Origin: Novosphingobium sp.
GTDB lineage: Bacteria; Pseudomonadota; Alphaproteobacteria; Sphingomonadales; Sphingomonadaceae
DNA length: 64,000 bases
Assembly (NCBI RefSeq): GCF_025351285.1
Contig: NZ_JANXWG010000053.1
Span: forward strand, 1 to 64,000
Direction: 5' to 3'
Shown piece after piece: positions 40,404 to 49,586 of the stretch; position 1 is the first letter of the stretch; each line of letters begins with the position of its first letter. The position numbers were made by a program, and so were the translations under genes. The notes below the pieces were generated by a model that searched no databases, was not told where the DNA came from, and saw nothing but the letters and a program-made list of their open reading frames with translations.

Positions 40404-41191
40404 TCGATTTGCAAGACCGCGTCGTGGCCTTCACCGGCATCCACAACTTCCGCGATTACGGTGGTTATGCGGCGCGCGACGGCCAATTGAAACGCAAGGT
40501 GCTGTGGCGATCGGGTCATCACGCCGAGGCAACCGCCGACGATCTGGACAAAGTCCACGCACTCGGCCTGTCATCGGTGATCGACTTGCGCGGCGATAGC
40601 GAGCGGGCCGGAAGCCCCTGCCTGCGCCATTCGCGGTTCGAGGCCAAGGTGCTGTTCCACCCGGGCGAAACCGCCAGCGCGCAAGGCAAGGCGGTTCACG
40701 AAGAATCCGCCGGTGAAGTCCGCACGGCGGCCGATGCGCATCAGGCGATGGTGCGACTTTACGCCTCGATGCCGTGGCGCCCGGTACTGGTGGGCACGTA
40801 CCGACTTTATTTCGGCGCGCTCGCCGGCGATGCCGGACCGAGCCTGCTTCATTGCCTGGCGGGCAAGGATCGTACCGGGTTGGCGGCGGCGCTGACGCAT
40901 CACCTGCTTGGCGTTCATGCCGACGACGCGATGGCCGATTACCTGCTGACCAACAGCGCGGGCAACATCGAGGCGCGGATCGATGCCGGCGCGCGCCACG
41001 TCCGCTCGGGCTTCGGGCGCGATATGGACATGGACGCGGTGCGAACGCTGATGTCGGTCCACCCGGAATTTCTCGACACCGCCTTTGCTGCGATCGAAGC
41101 GCGGCATGGCAACATCGAGGCCTATGCCGCAGACATGCTGGGCGTGACGCCCGACATGATCGCGCAAATGAAGCAAAATCTGATCGGCTGA
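40400..41191 (+). CDS. Tyrosine-protein phosphatase (Y_phosphatase3-like)
   Basis: GIHNFRDYGGYAARDGQLKRKVLWRSGH; active-site loop LLHCLAGKDRTGLAAAL. Confidence 0.92.
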   Translation: MIDLQDRVVAFTGIHNFRDYGGYAARDGQLKRKVLWRSGHHAEATADDLDKVHALGLSSVIDLRGDSERAGSPCLRHSRFEAKVLFHPGETASAQGKAVHEESAGEVRTAADAHQAMVRLYASMPWRPVLVGTYRLYFGALAGDAGPSLLHCLAGKDRTGLAAALTHHLLGVHADDAMADYLLTNSAGNIEARIDAGARHVRSGFGRDMDMDAVRTLMSVHPEFLDTAFAAIEARHGNIEAYAADMLGVTPDMIAQMKQNLIG

Positions 41192-41201
41192 GCAGGCCCG
41201 G

Positions 41202-41942
41202 TCAGAACTCCAGTTCGGCCAGGAAGCGGGCCTGCCCACTGGCGTTCTGGCGCGCTTCGCCCAGCGCGAACAGGTAGCCGCCCTCCAGCTTGAGCGTGTG
41301 CCCGCCGATATGCTCGATCGTGCCCTTGATCACCGGTCCGGCATAGTGCTCGGCGTCAGGCGCGAAATCCCGAAAGGTGCCGAGCTCGCCGAACGCCGCC
41401 GCTCCGAACCGCAGGTGCCGCGTGACCGGTACGTCGACCGAGGCGGCATAGGACAATTCGACCGGCACTCCGGCGGCGAGCGGTTTTTCGGCGACCAGGT
41501 TCAACCGTGCGTCGAAAGCGCTGGTCTTGCGTTCGAGCAGCAGCTTTGTTTCCAGGGCATCGGGCTGCCGGATGCCGAAATCGAATTCGCCATAAGCCGC
41601 CACGTCGATCCCGGCGAAGCGGCCGATGTGATAGATCGCTTCGATGCCGACATCGCGGACCTTGCGCGGCCCGCCAACGTCGCGACCGAATTCGGCGAGC
41701 GCCTCGATGCGCAGCCGGTCGGTCGGCGTGAACCCGAATTCCAGCGTGAGCGCCTGCTCGCCCGCATCGGGGCCGCCGATGATCTGGCCGAAGCGGGCTT
41801 CGGCTTCATATTCGCCCTTGTAGACATTGGCGCTGTAAACTTCCTGCGCCTGGCCGGGCGCGGCAAGCGCCTGATTGGGCACGGTAATTGTCCCGAGGAC
41901 AGCCAGCAATGCCGCCATCCTAACCGGCCATTTCGAACGCAT
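41202..41942 (-). CDS. Putative outer membrane beta-barrel protein, unknown function
   Basis: Signal peptide (MAALLAVLGTITVPNQALA), alternating strand pattern, C-terminal ARFLAELEF with terminal Phe. Confidence 0.6.
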   Translation of the reverse strand: MRSKWPVRMAALLAVLGTITVPNQALAAPGQAQEVYSANVYKGEYEAEARFGQIIGGPDAGEQALTLEFGFTPTDRLRIEALAEFGRDVGGPRKVRDVGIEAIYHIGRFAGIDVAAYGEFDFGIRQPDALETKLLLERKTSAFDARLNLVAEKPLAAGVPVELSYAASVDVPVTRHLRFGAAAFGELGTFRDFAPDAEHYAGPVIKGTIEHIGGHTLKLEGGYLFALGEARQNASGQARFLAELEF

Positions 41943-42160
41943 TCAACCCCCCTTTTGATCTCCGCTAATGCGAACTAGTCGCAAGATACCGCCGGGTCAA
42001 TTCGATTTCTGCGACTCGATCGCAACAAGGCGTTGGGCGCCGACGCGAGTACGTTATCGGACGCTGGATTGCGAACAACCCGGCGCGCGGGCTGGCATTA
42101 CGCGCAAAGCACGCCTATTTCGCGCGCGCTGCCTTTCTTGGCTGCGGATCGGGAGGGCGA

Positions 42161-43129
42161 ATGGCCACGCACAAGACGCGGATGTTGATCATCGGTTCGG
42201 GACCGGCCGGGCTTTCTGCTGCGATCTACGGCGCGCGGGCCGGGCTTGAGCCGATCGTGGTGCAGGGCCTGCAACCCGGCGGTCAGCTTACCATCACCAC
42301 CGACGTAGAAAATTACCCGGGATTTCGGGATGTTGTCCAGGGTCCGTGGCTTATGCAGGAAATGGAGGCCCAGGCCGTCCATGTCGGCACGCGGATGCTG
42401 TGGGATACGATCGTCTCGGTCGATCTGTCCGGCCCTCCATTCCGCGCGATCGGCGATGGCGGCGATATCTACGAAGGCGAAACGCTGGTGATCGCCACCG
42501 GCGCGCAGGCCAAGTGGCTGGGCGTGCCGGGCGAAGTCGAATTCGGCGGCAAGGGCGTTTCGGCTTGCGCGACGTGCGACGGGTTCTTCTATCGTGGGCG
42601 CAAGGTGGTCGTGATCGGCGGCGGCAACACTGCGGTCGAGGAAGCGCTGTACCTCACCAATCATTCACCCGACGTCACGGTAATTCACCGCCGCGATTCG
42701 TTTCGCGCAGAAAAAATCCTTCAGGATCGGTTGTTTGCGCATCCCGCGGTCAAAGTGCTGTGGAACAAGGCGGTCGTGCGATTTGTCGGCGACCTTGGCG
42801 GTGGCGGCCTGACCGGGGTGGAAGTTCGCGATACGGTTTCGGGCGCGGAATCGCTGGTGCCAACCGATGGAGCCTTCGTGGCGATCGGCCATGCTCCGGC
42901 CACCGAGCTGTTCAAGGACAAGCTGGCAGTCGATTCATCGGGCTATCTCGCAGTTGAACCGGGCACGCCGAAAACCGCGATTCCGGGGGTTTTCGCGTGC
43001 GGTGACGTGATGGATCACATTTATCGCCAGGCCGTGACCGCCGCCGGAACGGGCTGCATGGCAGCGCTGGATGCCGAGCGCTTTCTGGCGACACGCGAAT
43101 TCGCCGCGTTGCAGAAGGCGTCAGCCTAG
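42161..43129 (+). CDS. trxB: Thioredoxin-disulfide reductase
   Basis: TRMLIIGSGPAGLSAAIYGARAGLEPIV; redox motif CATCDG; GVFACGDVMDHIYRQAVTAAGTGCMAALDAERFL. Confidence 0.96.
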   Translation: MATHKTRMLIIGSGPAGLSAAIYGARAGLEPIVVQGLQPGGQLTITTDVENYPGFRDVVQGPWLMQEMEAQAVHVGTRMLWDTIVSVDLSGPPFRAIGDGGDIYEGETLVIATGAQAKWLGVPGEVEFGGKGVSACATCDGFFYRGRKVVVIGGGNTAVEEALYLTNHSPDVTVIHRRDSFRAEKILQDRLFAHPAVKVLWNKAVVRFVGDLGGGGLTGVEVRDTVSGAESLVPTDGAFVAIGHAPATELFKDKLAVDSSGYLAVEPGTPKTAIPGVFACGDVMDHIYRQAVTAAGTGCMAALDAERFLATREFAALQKASA

Positions 43130-43900
43130 CGCCGCCAAAAGCCGCTCGAACAGCCATTCGCGCGCCGCGTCGTCCGAGAAACTGTGCGATCCGCTGTCGA
43201 TCGTGAACACGCGATCGTCGCCTTTGGGCCAGGCCTCGACGAACATTTGCGCGGTGCGATCACGGTTGGCGAGCAGAATTTGCAACGGCACTACAACGGC
43301 ATTGCAACGCGCCAGCATCGTCTCCACGAGCGGGGACTTCGGCACTGCAACCGTCGCCGCCGAGCGCAATCCACCGGCCAGCTTGCGCAAGTCGACCCCG
43401 CCGCTCAGCAACCGCCACACTTCGCGCGGGTTGGTCAGTTTGGAGAGGTAGCGGCTCCGCACGACGGCGGCGGGCATGGCTTCGGGGGCTTCATCGCCGT
43501 CGATCGTCCAGGGGTTGGCCAGCACCAGTCCGGCCAGATCGAAGTTTGGAGCGCCCAACAGCAGCGCGGTAGCCGCATCGCAGTTGCCGAATGCGATAAT
43601 GCGAGTCACTTGCGGCGCTGCCAGGCGGAATGCCGCAAGCGCCGCGCTGATATCCAGTTCCGATCCGCGAAAGCCCGCGTTCTTGCCCGCACTGTCACCC
43701 ACACCGCGCCGGTCGAAGCGGAACACCGGGAAGCCCGCGTCGGCAATCCGCGCGGCAAGTTGCGCTTGTCCGCCCCAGGCGCCGCTGCGCAATTCGTTGC
43801 CGCCCGAAACGATCAGCAATCCGGTCGTGCACGCCACATCGTCGAGTGTGCCGAGAAGTTCGGCGCGCTCGCAAGTGAACGCCAGATGCCGCCGCTTCAC
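43121..43900 (-). CDS. Hydrolase 1, exosortase A system-associated
   Basis: Alpha/beta hydrolase with GLLIVSGGNELRSGAWGGQAQLAARIADAGFPVFRFDRRGVGDSAG; position next to hydrolase 2 and the XrtA locus. Confidence 0.88.
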   Translation of the reverse strand: MKRRHLAFTCERAELLGTLDDVACTTGLLIVSGGNELRSGAWGGQAQLAARIADAGFPVFRFDRRGVGDSAGKNAGFRGSELDISAALAAFRLAAPQVTRIIAFGNCDAATALLLGAPNFDLAGLVLANPWTIDGDEAPEAMPAAVVRSRYLSKLTNPREVWRLLSGGVDLRKLAGGLRSAATVAVPKSPLVETMLARCNAVVVPLQILLANRDRTAQMFVEAWPKGDDRVFTIDSGSHSFSDDAAREWLFERLLAALG

Positions 43901-44565
43901 GCGCCGATCTCCGCCGCTAACCGTGCCGCCAGCGCCGCCGATTGCGCCGCATCCTCACCCGGTTCACTGCGCAGCCACAGGGCCGCGCCGCCGATTTCGG
44001 ACAGCGTCATCGGGGCAAGGTGCGGGGCGGGCAAGCCCGCTTCCAGCCCCGCGATCAGCGCCGCGCCACAGCGATAGCCGGCCAGTTCCAGCCCTTCGCT
44101 CCGCCCCAGCGCCAGCAGGTCCTCGAGCCGCTCTTCGCGCCCCGCCTCGCGCGCGGCGATCGTTCGCGCCCGCAACAACTGTCGCAACAGCCCGGCGCCC
44201 TTCGCGGGTTCGAGCGCCCAGCCGGGCAGGTCGGGTGCCACCAGCGCACCACCACGCAAGGCCAGCACATGAGTTGTGCCGAAGTGCGCGGCTGCCCGCG
44301 CCATGGCGACACGCCAGCTATCCAGTGATTGCGCCGAAAAATCCGCCAGGCTTTCGTTGCAGCCGGGCAGGTCGGGCAACATCGCGTCGATCCCGTGCGT
44401 GTCGAGCGCGCGGATCGTTTCGACCAGCATGCGCCGCGTGCGGTTCATTTCCTCGAACAACGCCGGCACGATCAGCACGCAGGCGGCGCGCCCGGTGCGA
44501 TACCCGAATGCGTATTCGGTCGCCCCGCAACGATCGGGCGAGGGGCAGGGCCATTCGAGGGTCAC
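43897..44565 (-). CDS. Hydrolase 2, exosortase A system-associated
   Basis: VLIVPALFEEMNRTRRMLVETIRALDTHGIDAMLPDLPGCNES typical of this XrtA-associated family; ATGA overlap with hydrolase 1. Confidence 0.88.
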   Translation of the reverse strand: MTLEWPCPSPDRCGATEYAFGYRTGRAACVLIVPALFEEMNRTRRMLVETIRALDTHGIDAMLPDLPGCNESLADFSAQSLDSWRVAMARAAAHFGTTHVLALRGGALVAPDLPGWALEPAKGAGLLRQLLRARTIAAREAGREERLEDLLALGRSEGLELAGYRCGAALIAGLEAGLPAPHLAPMTLSEIGGAALWLRSEPGEDAAQSAALAARLAAEIGA

Positions 44566-44584
44566 GTCGGCCCGGTCCGTCTAC

Positions 44585-44863
44585 TCAGCCAGCCACGCGC
44601 TTGGCGGTCACGAACGCCAGCAGATTGCCATAATTTTCAAGAAGTTCGCCATCGACTTCATCATCGTCGATGACAATGTTGAGCCGATCCTCGATCTCGG
44701 TCAGCAAGCCCGCCACCGCCATCGAATCGAGTTCGGGCAGCGTGCCGAACAGCCCGGTATCGGGCGTGATCGTGGCGGTGTGGGCGGGCGAAAGGCCCAG
44801 CACATCGCCCAATACGCGGCGCAAGGTGCCGTCGATCGCATCGTCGTTTCCGGTAACCGTCAT
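44585..44863 (-). CDS. Acyl carrier protein (XrtA-locus)
   Basis: 92 aa, phosphopantetheine site LPELDSMAVAGLLTEIEDRLNI. Confidence 0.9.
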   Translation of the reverse strand: MTVTGNDDAIDGTLRRVLGDVLGLSPAHTATITPDTGLFGTLPELDSMAVAGLLTEIEDRLNIVIDDDEVDGELLENYGNLLAFVTAKRVAG

Positions 44864-44901
44864 GCGTAGATCCCAAATCCTGCCATTAAATCCCGCTGGC
44901 C

Positions 44902-45921
44902 CTAAGCGGGCGTTTGTCGCGAAACAAGGCGCTTGGCCAGCAACCTGGCCAACCGAGGCCAGTTGCCCGGCCAGCCTGGACGCAGCATTTCGAGCCGATA
45001 GCGCGGGCGCATCGCTTCCATCCAGTCGCGCTTGTAGCCATCGGTGCCCGTGCCGAAATCGACCAGGTTCACCCGGTCGACGTCGATCACATGCTCGAAC
45101 AGCGCGGCGGACAATGTGGTGCCCGGCGAGAGCGGCTTCGAGGCTTCGGTATGCGCCAGCTTGTGGATGAAGGCCGTGCCGCCCTCCACCGTCCAGAACT
45201 GCGCCGCCACGGGCACGCCATCGGCGCGCGCAAGACCCAGCCGCAACCGCCCGGCCGCACCTTCGGCTTCGGCAAAGCGGCGCAGGAACGCGGGGCTGCC
45301 TTCCTCGGGCTTCCAGCTTTGCGCATAGATGGCTTCGTAGGCGGCCCAGCTATCGGGATTGAAGCGGGTTTCGATTGAAACCGCAACCTTGCTGGCCTTG
45401 CGCTTGAGCGTGGTGCGCAATGGGCCGGGGCGCGCGGCGAGGTAATCGGCAAAGCTGCGTCCGTTCACCGGCAACACATGGTTTTCGTCGCACGGTTCGC
45501 GGAACACGGCCCAGCCGGCCTGGCGGAACGCGGTTTGCAAAAGCGTGGCTTCGCCGTTCTCGTCGGGTAGCGGGAACAGCATGATATGCGGCGATTGCCC
45601 CGCAAGATCGGTGGCAAGCGCGCCGATCAGCGTCGCGGCATCGGCCCCGGGGGTGACCAGCGGGGCGAGCCGGAAGCTGTACCAGTTGACCAGTCCTTCG
45701 ACCCGGCGCGCCTTGCGCGTCAGCGGCAGGACCGCGCGCGCTTTGCCAGCCTGGGCAACCGCGATCAGCGGCAGGATATCGGCTTCCTCGACCAGCAGCC
45801 GCCACCATTCGAGCCGATCGAATGGCGTGGAATCGGGGCCGGGCGACAGCAGCGCCATCAACGCGGCATCGCCTTGGACTTCCTTAAGATCGTCGTGATA
45901 AGCGACGTTCACCAAATTCAT
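44902..45921 (-). CDS. GNAT/FemAB-like (CelD/BcsL-type) N-acetyltransferase
   Basis: DSTPFDRLEWWRLLVEEA; FADYLAARPGPLRTTLKRKASKV; FIHKLAHTEASKPLSPGTTLSAALFEHVID. Confidence 0.85.
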   Translation of the reverse strand: MNLVNVAYHDDLKEVQGDAALMALLSPGPDSTPFDRLEWWRLLVEEADILPLIAVAQAGKARAVLPLTRKARRVEGLVNWYSFRLAPLVTPGADAATLIGALATDLAGQSPHIMLFPLPDENGEATLLQTAFRQAGWAVFREPCDENHVLPVNGRSFADYLAARPGPLRTTLKRKASKVAVSIETRFNPDSWAAYEAIYAQSWKPEEGSPAFLRRFAEAEGAAGRLRLGLARADGVPVAAQFWTVEGGTAFIHKLAHTEASKPLSPGTTLSAALFEHVIDVDRVNLVDFGTGTDGYKRDWMEAMRPRYRLEMLRPGWPGNWPRLARLLAKRLVSRQTPA

Positions 45922-45949
45922 TGTCCCTGTCCTTTGCGGAGCCTTCGCC

Positions 45950-47479
45950 TTGCGCGCCGACCCGAACTCCCAGCCCGATGGCCAACCCCGCCCGATCGAT
46001 CACCTGCCGTTATGCGGCAAGGATGAAGCGGTGGCGCTGGTGCTCCGTTCGGGACCGCTTAGCTACCAGGCGTTAAATGCACGTGTAGGTTTGCTTGCGG
46101 CCTGGCTCGCGGAGACCATTCCGGAACCCGGTTCGCGCGTCGCGACGTGGCTGCCCAAGAGCGAACTGGCCTGCCTGATGCCTTTGGCAGCAGTGCGCGC
46201 CGGGCTGGTGCACGTGCCGGTCAACCCGCTGCTCAAGCGCGCGCAAGTTGCACACATCCTGGCCGATAGCGGCGCCAAGCTGCTGATTTCAAATGGTGCG
46301 CGGCTGGATTCGCTGGCGTTGGGAGACGCAGGCAATGCGACTTGCATCGAGGAACAGGCGGTCTGGAACGCGGCTGCGACACTCGGCAAGACGCTCGGAC
46401 CAAGTTATGCGCCAACCGACGATCTGGCCGCGATCCTCTATACCAGCGGATCGACCGGCAAGCCCAAGGGTGTGATGCTCAGTCACGCGAACTTGTGGCT
46501 GGGAGCGGTCAGCGTTGCATATTACCTTAAGATCGCGCCCGATGACCGGGTGCTGGCGGTCATGCCGCTGTCGTTCGATTACGGCCAGAACCAGTTGCTG
46601 TCGTCCTGGTACGCGGGTGCGAGCGTGGTGCCGCTCGATTACCTGGTTCCGCGCGATGTGGTGAAGGCGGTGGAGCGGCATGGCGTCACCACGCTGGGCG
46701 CGGTGCCGCCGCTGTGGCTCTCGCTGGTCGAGCAGGACTGGCCGGCCGAAACCGCCGCGAAGCTGCGCCGGCTGACGAATACCGGCGGCGCGTTGACCGA
46801 ATCTCTGGTGCGGCGGCTGCGCGGGCAGTTTCCGCAGGCCGATCTTTACGCGATGTACGGGCTGACCGAGGCGTTCAGATCGACGTATCTCGATCCCGCG
46901 CTGGTCGATGCCAACCCGACCTCGATCGGTAGCGCGATTCCCTTCGCCGAAATAATGGTCGTGGCCGACGACGGCACCGAGGCTCTGTCCGATCAGGAAG
47001 GCGAACTGGTCCACGCCGGGCCGCTGGTGGCGCAAGGCTATTGGCAGGACGAGGCACGCACGGCCGAGCGATTCCGGCCAGCGCCGGCGTTCTCGAAGCT
47101 GGGTGGCATGGCGGTGTGGTCGGGCGATCGCGTGCGGCGCGATGCGGCAGGGTTGCTGCATTTCGTCGGGCGGCGCGATGCGATGATCAAGACGTCTGGC
47201 AACCGGGTCAGCCCACAGGAAGTCGAGGACGCGGCGATCGTGACCGGGCTGGTGGCCGAAGCGGTGGCGCTGGGCGTGGCCGACGAGAAGCTGGGCGCGG
47301 CGATCCATCTGGTGGTGCGGGCGGCGGAAGGGGCCGATCGTGATGCGCTCGTTCCGGCTCTGGCGCGGACCTTGCCCAACTTCATGGTGCCGCGCGCGGT
47401 GCATTGGCGCGAGGCGATGCCGATCGGGCCGAATGGCAAGATCGACCGCGTGGCGCTGGCGGCGGAGCTTGCTGCGTGA
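45950..47479 (+). CDS. Acyl-CoA ligase (AMP-forming), exosortase A system-associated
   Basis: LAAILYTSGSTGKPKGVMLSHANL (A-domain P-loop), YAMYGLTEAFRSTYLDP, KTSGNRVSPQEVEDA, GPNGKIDR. Confidence 0.94.
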   Translation: MRADPNSQPDGQPRPIDHLPLCGKDEAVALVLRSGPLSYQALNARVGLLAAWLAETIPEPGSRVATWLPKSELACLMPLAAVRAGLVHVPVNPLLKRAQVAHILADSGAKLLISNGARLDSLALGDAGNATCIEEQAVWNAAATLGKTLGPSYAPTDDLAAILYTSGSTGKPKGVMLSHANLWLGAVSVAYYLKIAPDDRVLAVMPLSFDYGQNQLLSSWYAGASVVPLDYLVPRDVVKAVERHGVTTLGAVPPLWLSLVEQDWPAETAAKLRRLTNTGGALTESLVRRLRGQFPQADLYAMYGLTEAFRSTYLDPALVDANPTSIGSAIPFAEIMVVADDGTEALSDQEGELVHAGPLVAQGYWQDEARTAERFRPAPAFSKLGGMAVWSGDRVRRDAAGLLHFVGRRDAMIKTSGNRVSPQEVEDAAIVTGLVAEAVALGVADEKLGAAIHLVVRAAEGADRDALVPALARTLPNFMVPRAVHWREAMPIGPNGKIDRVALAAELAA

Positions 47480-48714
47480 AGCCGCCCAATCCTAAACCAC
47501 TGGGCCCTATTCCGCCCGGTTTTGCCGCGATCGATGGCGAACTTGCGATCGGTGGGTGCAAGGCGAGCGATCTGGCGGCTGAAATGGGCACGCCACTGTT
47601 CGTCTATGCGCGTGATCGGTTGACCGAGCGTGTTGCCGCCTTGCGCGCGGCGATGCCGACGCGGCTGGCGATCCATTATGCGGTGAAAGCCAATCCGTTC
47701 GAGCCCGTGCTGCGGCATCTGGCGCCGCTGGTCGATGGCTTCGACATCGCTTCGGGCGGTGAACTGGCGATCGTGCAGGCGGCAGGGATCGATCCTGCGC
47801 GAGTCAGCTTCGCCGGGCCGGGCAAGCGCGATGCCGAGCTTGAGGCGGCGATTGCGGCGGGCGTCACGCTCAATTGCGAGTCGGAAGGCGAAGCGGATCG
47901 CACGCTCGCCATTTCCGCCCGGCTGGGCAAGGCACCGCGCATGGCGATTCGGGTGAACCCCGATTTCGACCTCAAGGGTTCGGGCATGAAGATGGGCGGC
48001 GGCGCCAAGCAATTCGGCGTGGATGAAGATCGCGTGCCCGCGCTGGCGCGGCGCCTGATCGCGGCCGGGGTAGAGTGGCGCGGGTTTCACATCTTCGCCG
48101 GATCGCAGGCGCTGAGTGCCGAAGCGATCATCGATACGCAGGCGCAGACGATCGCGCTGGCTGCGCGGCTGGCGGAGGAAAGCGGCGCGGCGCTGCTGCA
48201 TTGCAACCTGGGTGGCGGGTTCGGTATTCCCTATTTTCCGGGCGATACGCCGGTAGACATTGCAGCGATCGGGGCTGCGCTGGGTGATCGGTTCGCGGAT
48301 CTGCCCGAGGTGCTGCGTGAGACGAGGTTCTGCATCGAACTCGGCCGCTATCTGGCTGGCGAATCAGGCGTTTACCTGACACGGATCGTCGACCGCAAGG
48401 AAAGCCACGGCGAGGTGTTCCTTGTCACCGACGGGGGATTGCATCACCAGTTGGCGGCAAGTGGCAACTTCGGGACCGTGGTGCGGCGCAATTACCCCAG
48501 CGCCATCGCGACGCGCTTCGGCGCTGAACCCGGCGAAGAAGCCTCGATCGTCGGCTGCCTGTGCACCCCGCTCGACCGGCTGGCCGACAAGGGCCATTTC
48601 CCCCGCGCGGAAGTCGGTGATCTGGTCGCGGTGTTCTGCGCGGGGGCTTATGGTGCCAGCGCCAGCCCGGCGCAGTTCCTGGGGCAGGGGCCGGCGACGG
48701 AAGTCCTAGTCTGA
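47476..48714 (+). CDS. Pyridoxal-dependent decarboxylase, exosortase A system-associated
   Basis: PLFVYARDRLTERVAALRAAMPTRLAIHYAVKANPFEPVLRHL (PLP Lys); HIFAGSQ; CNLGGGFGIPYFPGDTPVDI; GTG start overlapping ligase stop. Confidence 0.93.
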   Translation: MKPPNPKPLGPIPPGFAAIDGELAIGGCKASDLAAEMGTPLFVYARDRLTERVAALRAAMPTRLAIHYAVKANPFEPVLRHLAPLVDGFDIASGGELAIVQAAGIDPARVSFAGPGKRDAELEAAIAAGVTLNCESEGEADRTLAISARLGKAPRMAIRVNPDFDLKGSGMKMGGGAKQFGVDEDRVPALARRLIAAGVEWRGFHIFAGSQALSAEAIIDTQAQTIALAARLAEESGAALLHCNLGGGFGIPYFPGDTPVDIAAIGAALGDRFADLPEVLRETRFCIELGRYLAGESGVYLTRIVDRKESHGEVFLVTDGGLHHQLAASGNFGTVVRRNYPSAIATRFGAEPGEEASIVGCLCTPLDRLADKGHFPRAEVGDLVAVFCAGAYGASASPAQFLGQGPATEVLV

Positions 48715-48725
48715 AAACCCGTTCC

Positions 48726-48746
48726 GCTGTCCCGCGATGGGACGGC
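48726..48746 (+). terminator. Terminator-like hairpin after the decarboxylase gene
   Basis: gctgtccc-gcgat-gggacggc (8 bp, one G-T pair) followed by ttt, 12 nt after the stop codon. Confidence 0.45.
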
Positions 48747-48898
48747 TTTCACATATCGCTAACCACAATCCGTGCCGGGCTGGGAAAAGGCTAACGGTAT
48801 GTTCACCCTTTTTGGCGATAGCCGGTGTTGAAATGCAGTGATTTTCAGGCGCAGCACCAGCAGCGCAGAACGATCGCCGCGCATTACAAGGACCGGCT

Positions 48899-49576
48899 AT
48901 GTTCCTGATTTCGCCGTCAAAGTCGCGCAGTTCCTGGCATCTGGGCAAGTTGCTCGCCGGTACGGCTGTTGCCAGCCTGGCGTTGTCGGGCTGCGCGGGC
49001 AGCGGCGGCGGCAGCACTGCGCAGCTTCCGCCGGCTTCGTTCGTGGCGATGCAGGAAGGCCCGGGCGAGGATTACCAGATCGGCCCGCTCGATGAATTGA
49101 CCGTGTTCGTGTGGCGCAATCCCGAACTTGGCGCAAAGGTCCAGGTGCGGCCCGACGGGCGCATCACTACGCCGCTGATCACCGACATGCCGGCGGTGGG
49201 CAAGACCCCGTCGATGCTGGCCGAGGACATCAAGCTTCAACTCAGCCAATATATCCAGGAGCCGATCGTTTCGGTGATCGTCGACAAGTTTGCGGGCACG
49301 TTCAGCCAGCAGGTGCGGATCGTGGGCGCCACGACCAAGCCCGCCTCGATCCCCTATCGCGCCAACATGACCGTGCTCGATGCGATGATCGCGGTGGGTG
49401 GCCTGTCCGAATACGCCGCGGGCAACCGCGCGCGGCTGGTGCGGTTCGACAAGCAATCGGGCACGCAGAAGGAATTCCGGCTGCGGCTGGCCGATCTGCT
49501 GCGCCGCGGCGATGCCAAGGCCAATGTCCTGCTCGTGCCCGGGGATGTGATCATCATCCCCGAGAGCACGTTCTGA
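48899..49576 (+). CDS. XrtA-associated polysaccharide export outer membrane lipoprotein (Wza-like)
   Basis: Lipobox ALSGCAGSGG; DYQIGPLDELTVFVWRNPELGAKVQVRPDGRITTPLI; SLBB-like TVLDAMIAVGGLSEYA. Confidence 0.94.
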   Translation: MFLISPSKSRSSWHLGKLLAGTAVASLALSGCAGSGGGSTAQLPPASFVAMQEGPGEDYQIGPLDELTVFVWRNPELGAKVQVRPDGRITTPLITDMPAVGKTPSMLAEDIKLQLSQYIQEPIVSVIVDKFAGTFSQQVRIVGATTKPASIPYRANMTVLDAMIAVGGLSEYAAGNRARLVRFDKQSGTQKEFRLRLADLLRRGDAKANVLLVPGDVIIIPESTF

Positions 49577-49586
49577 GAACTCGCTG

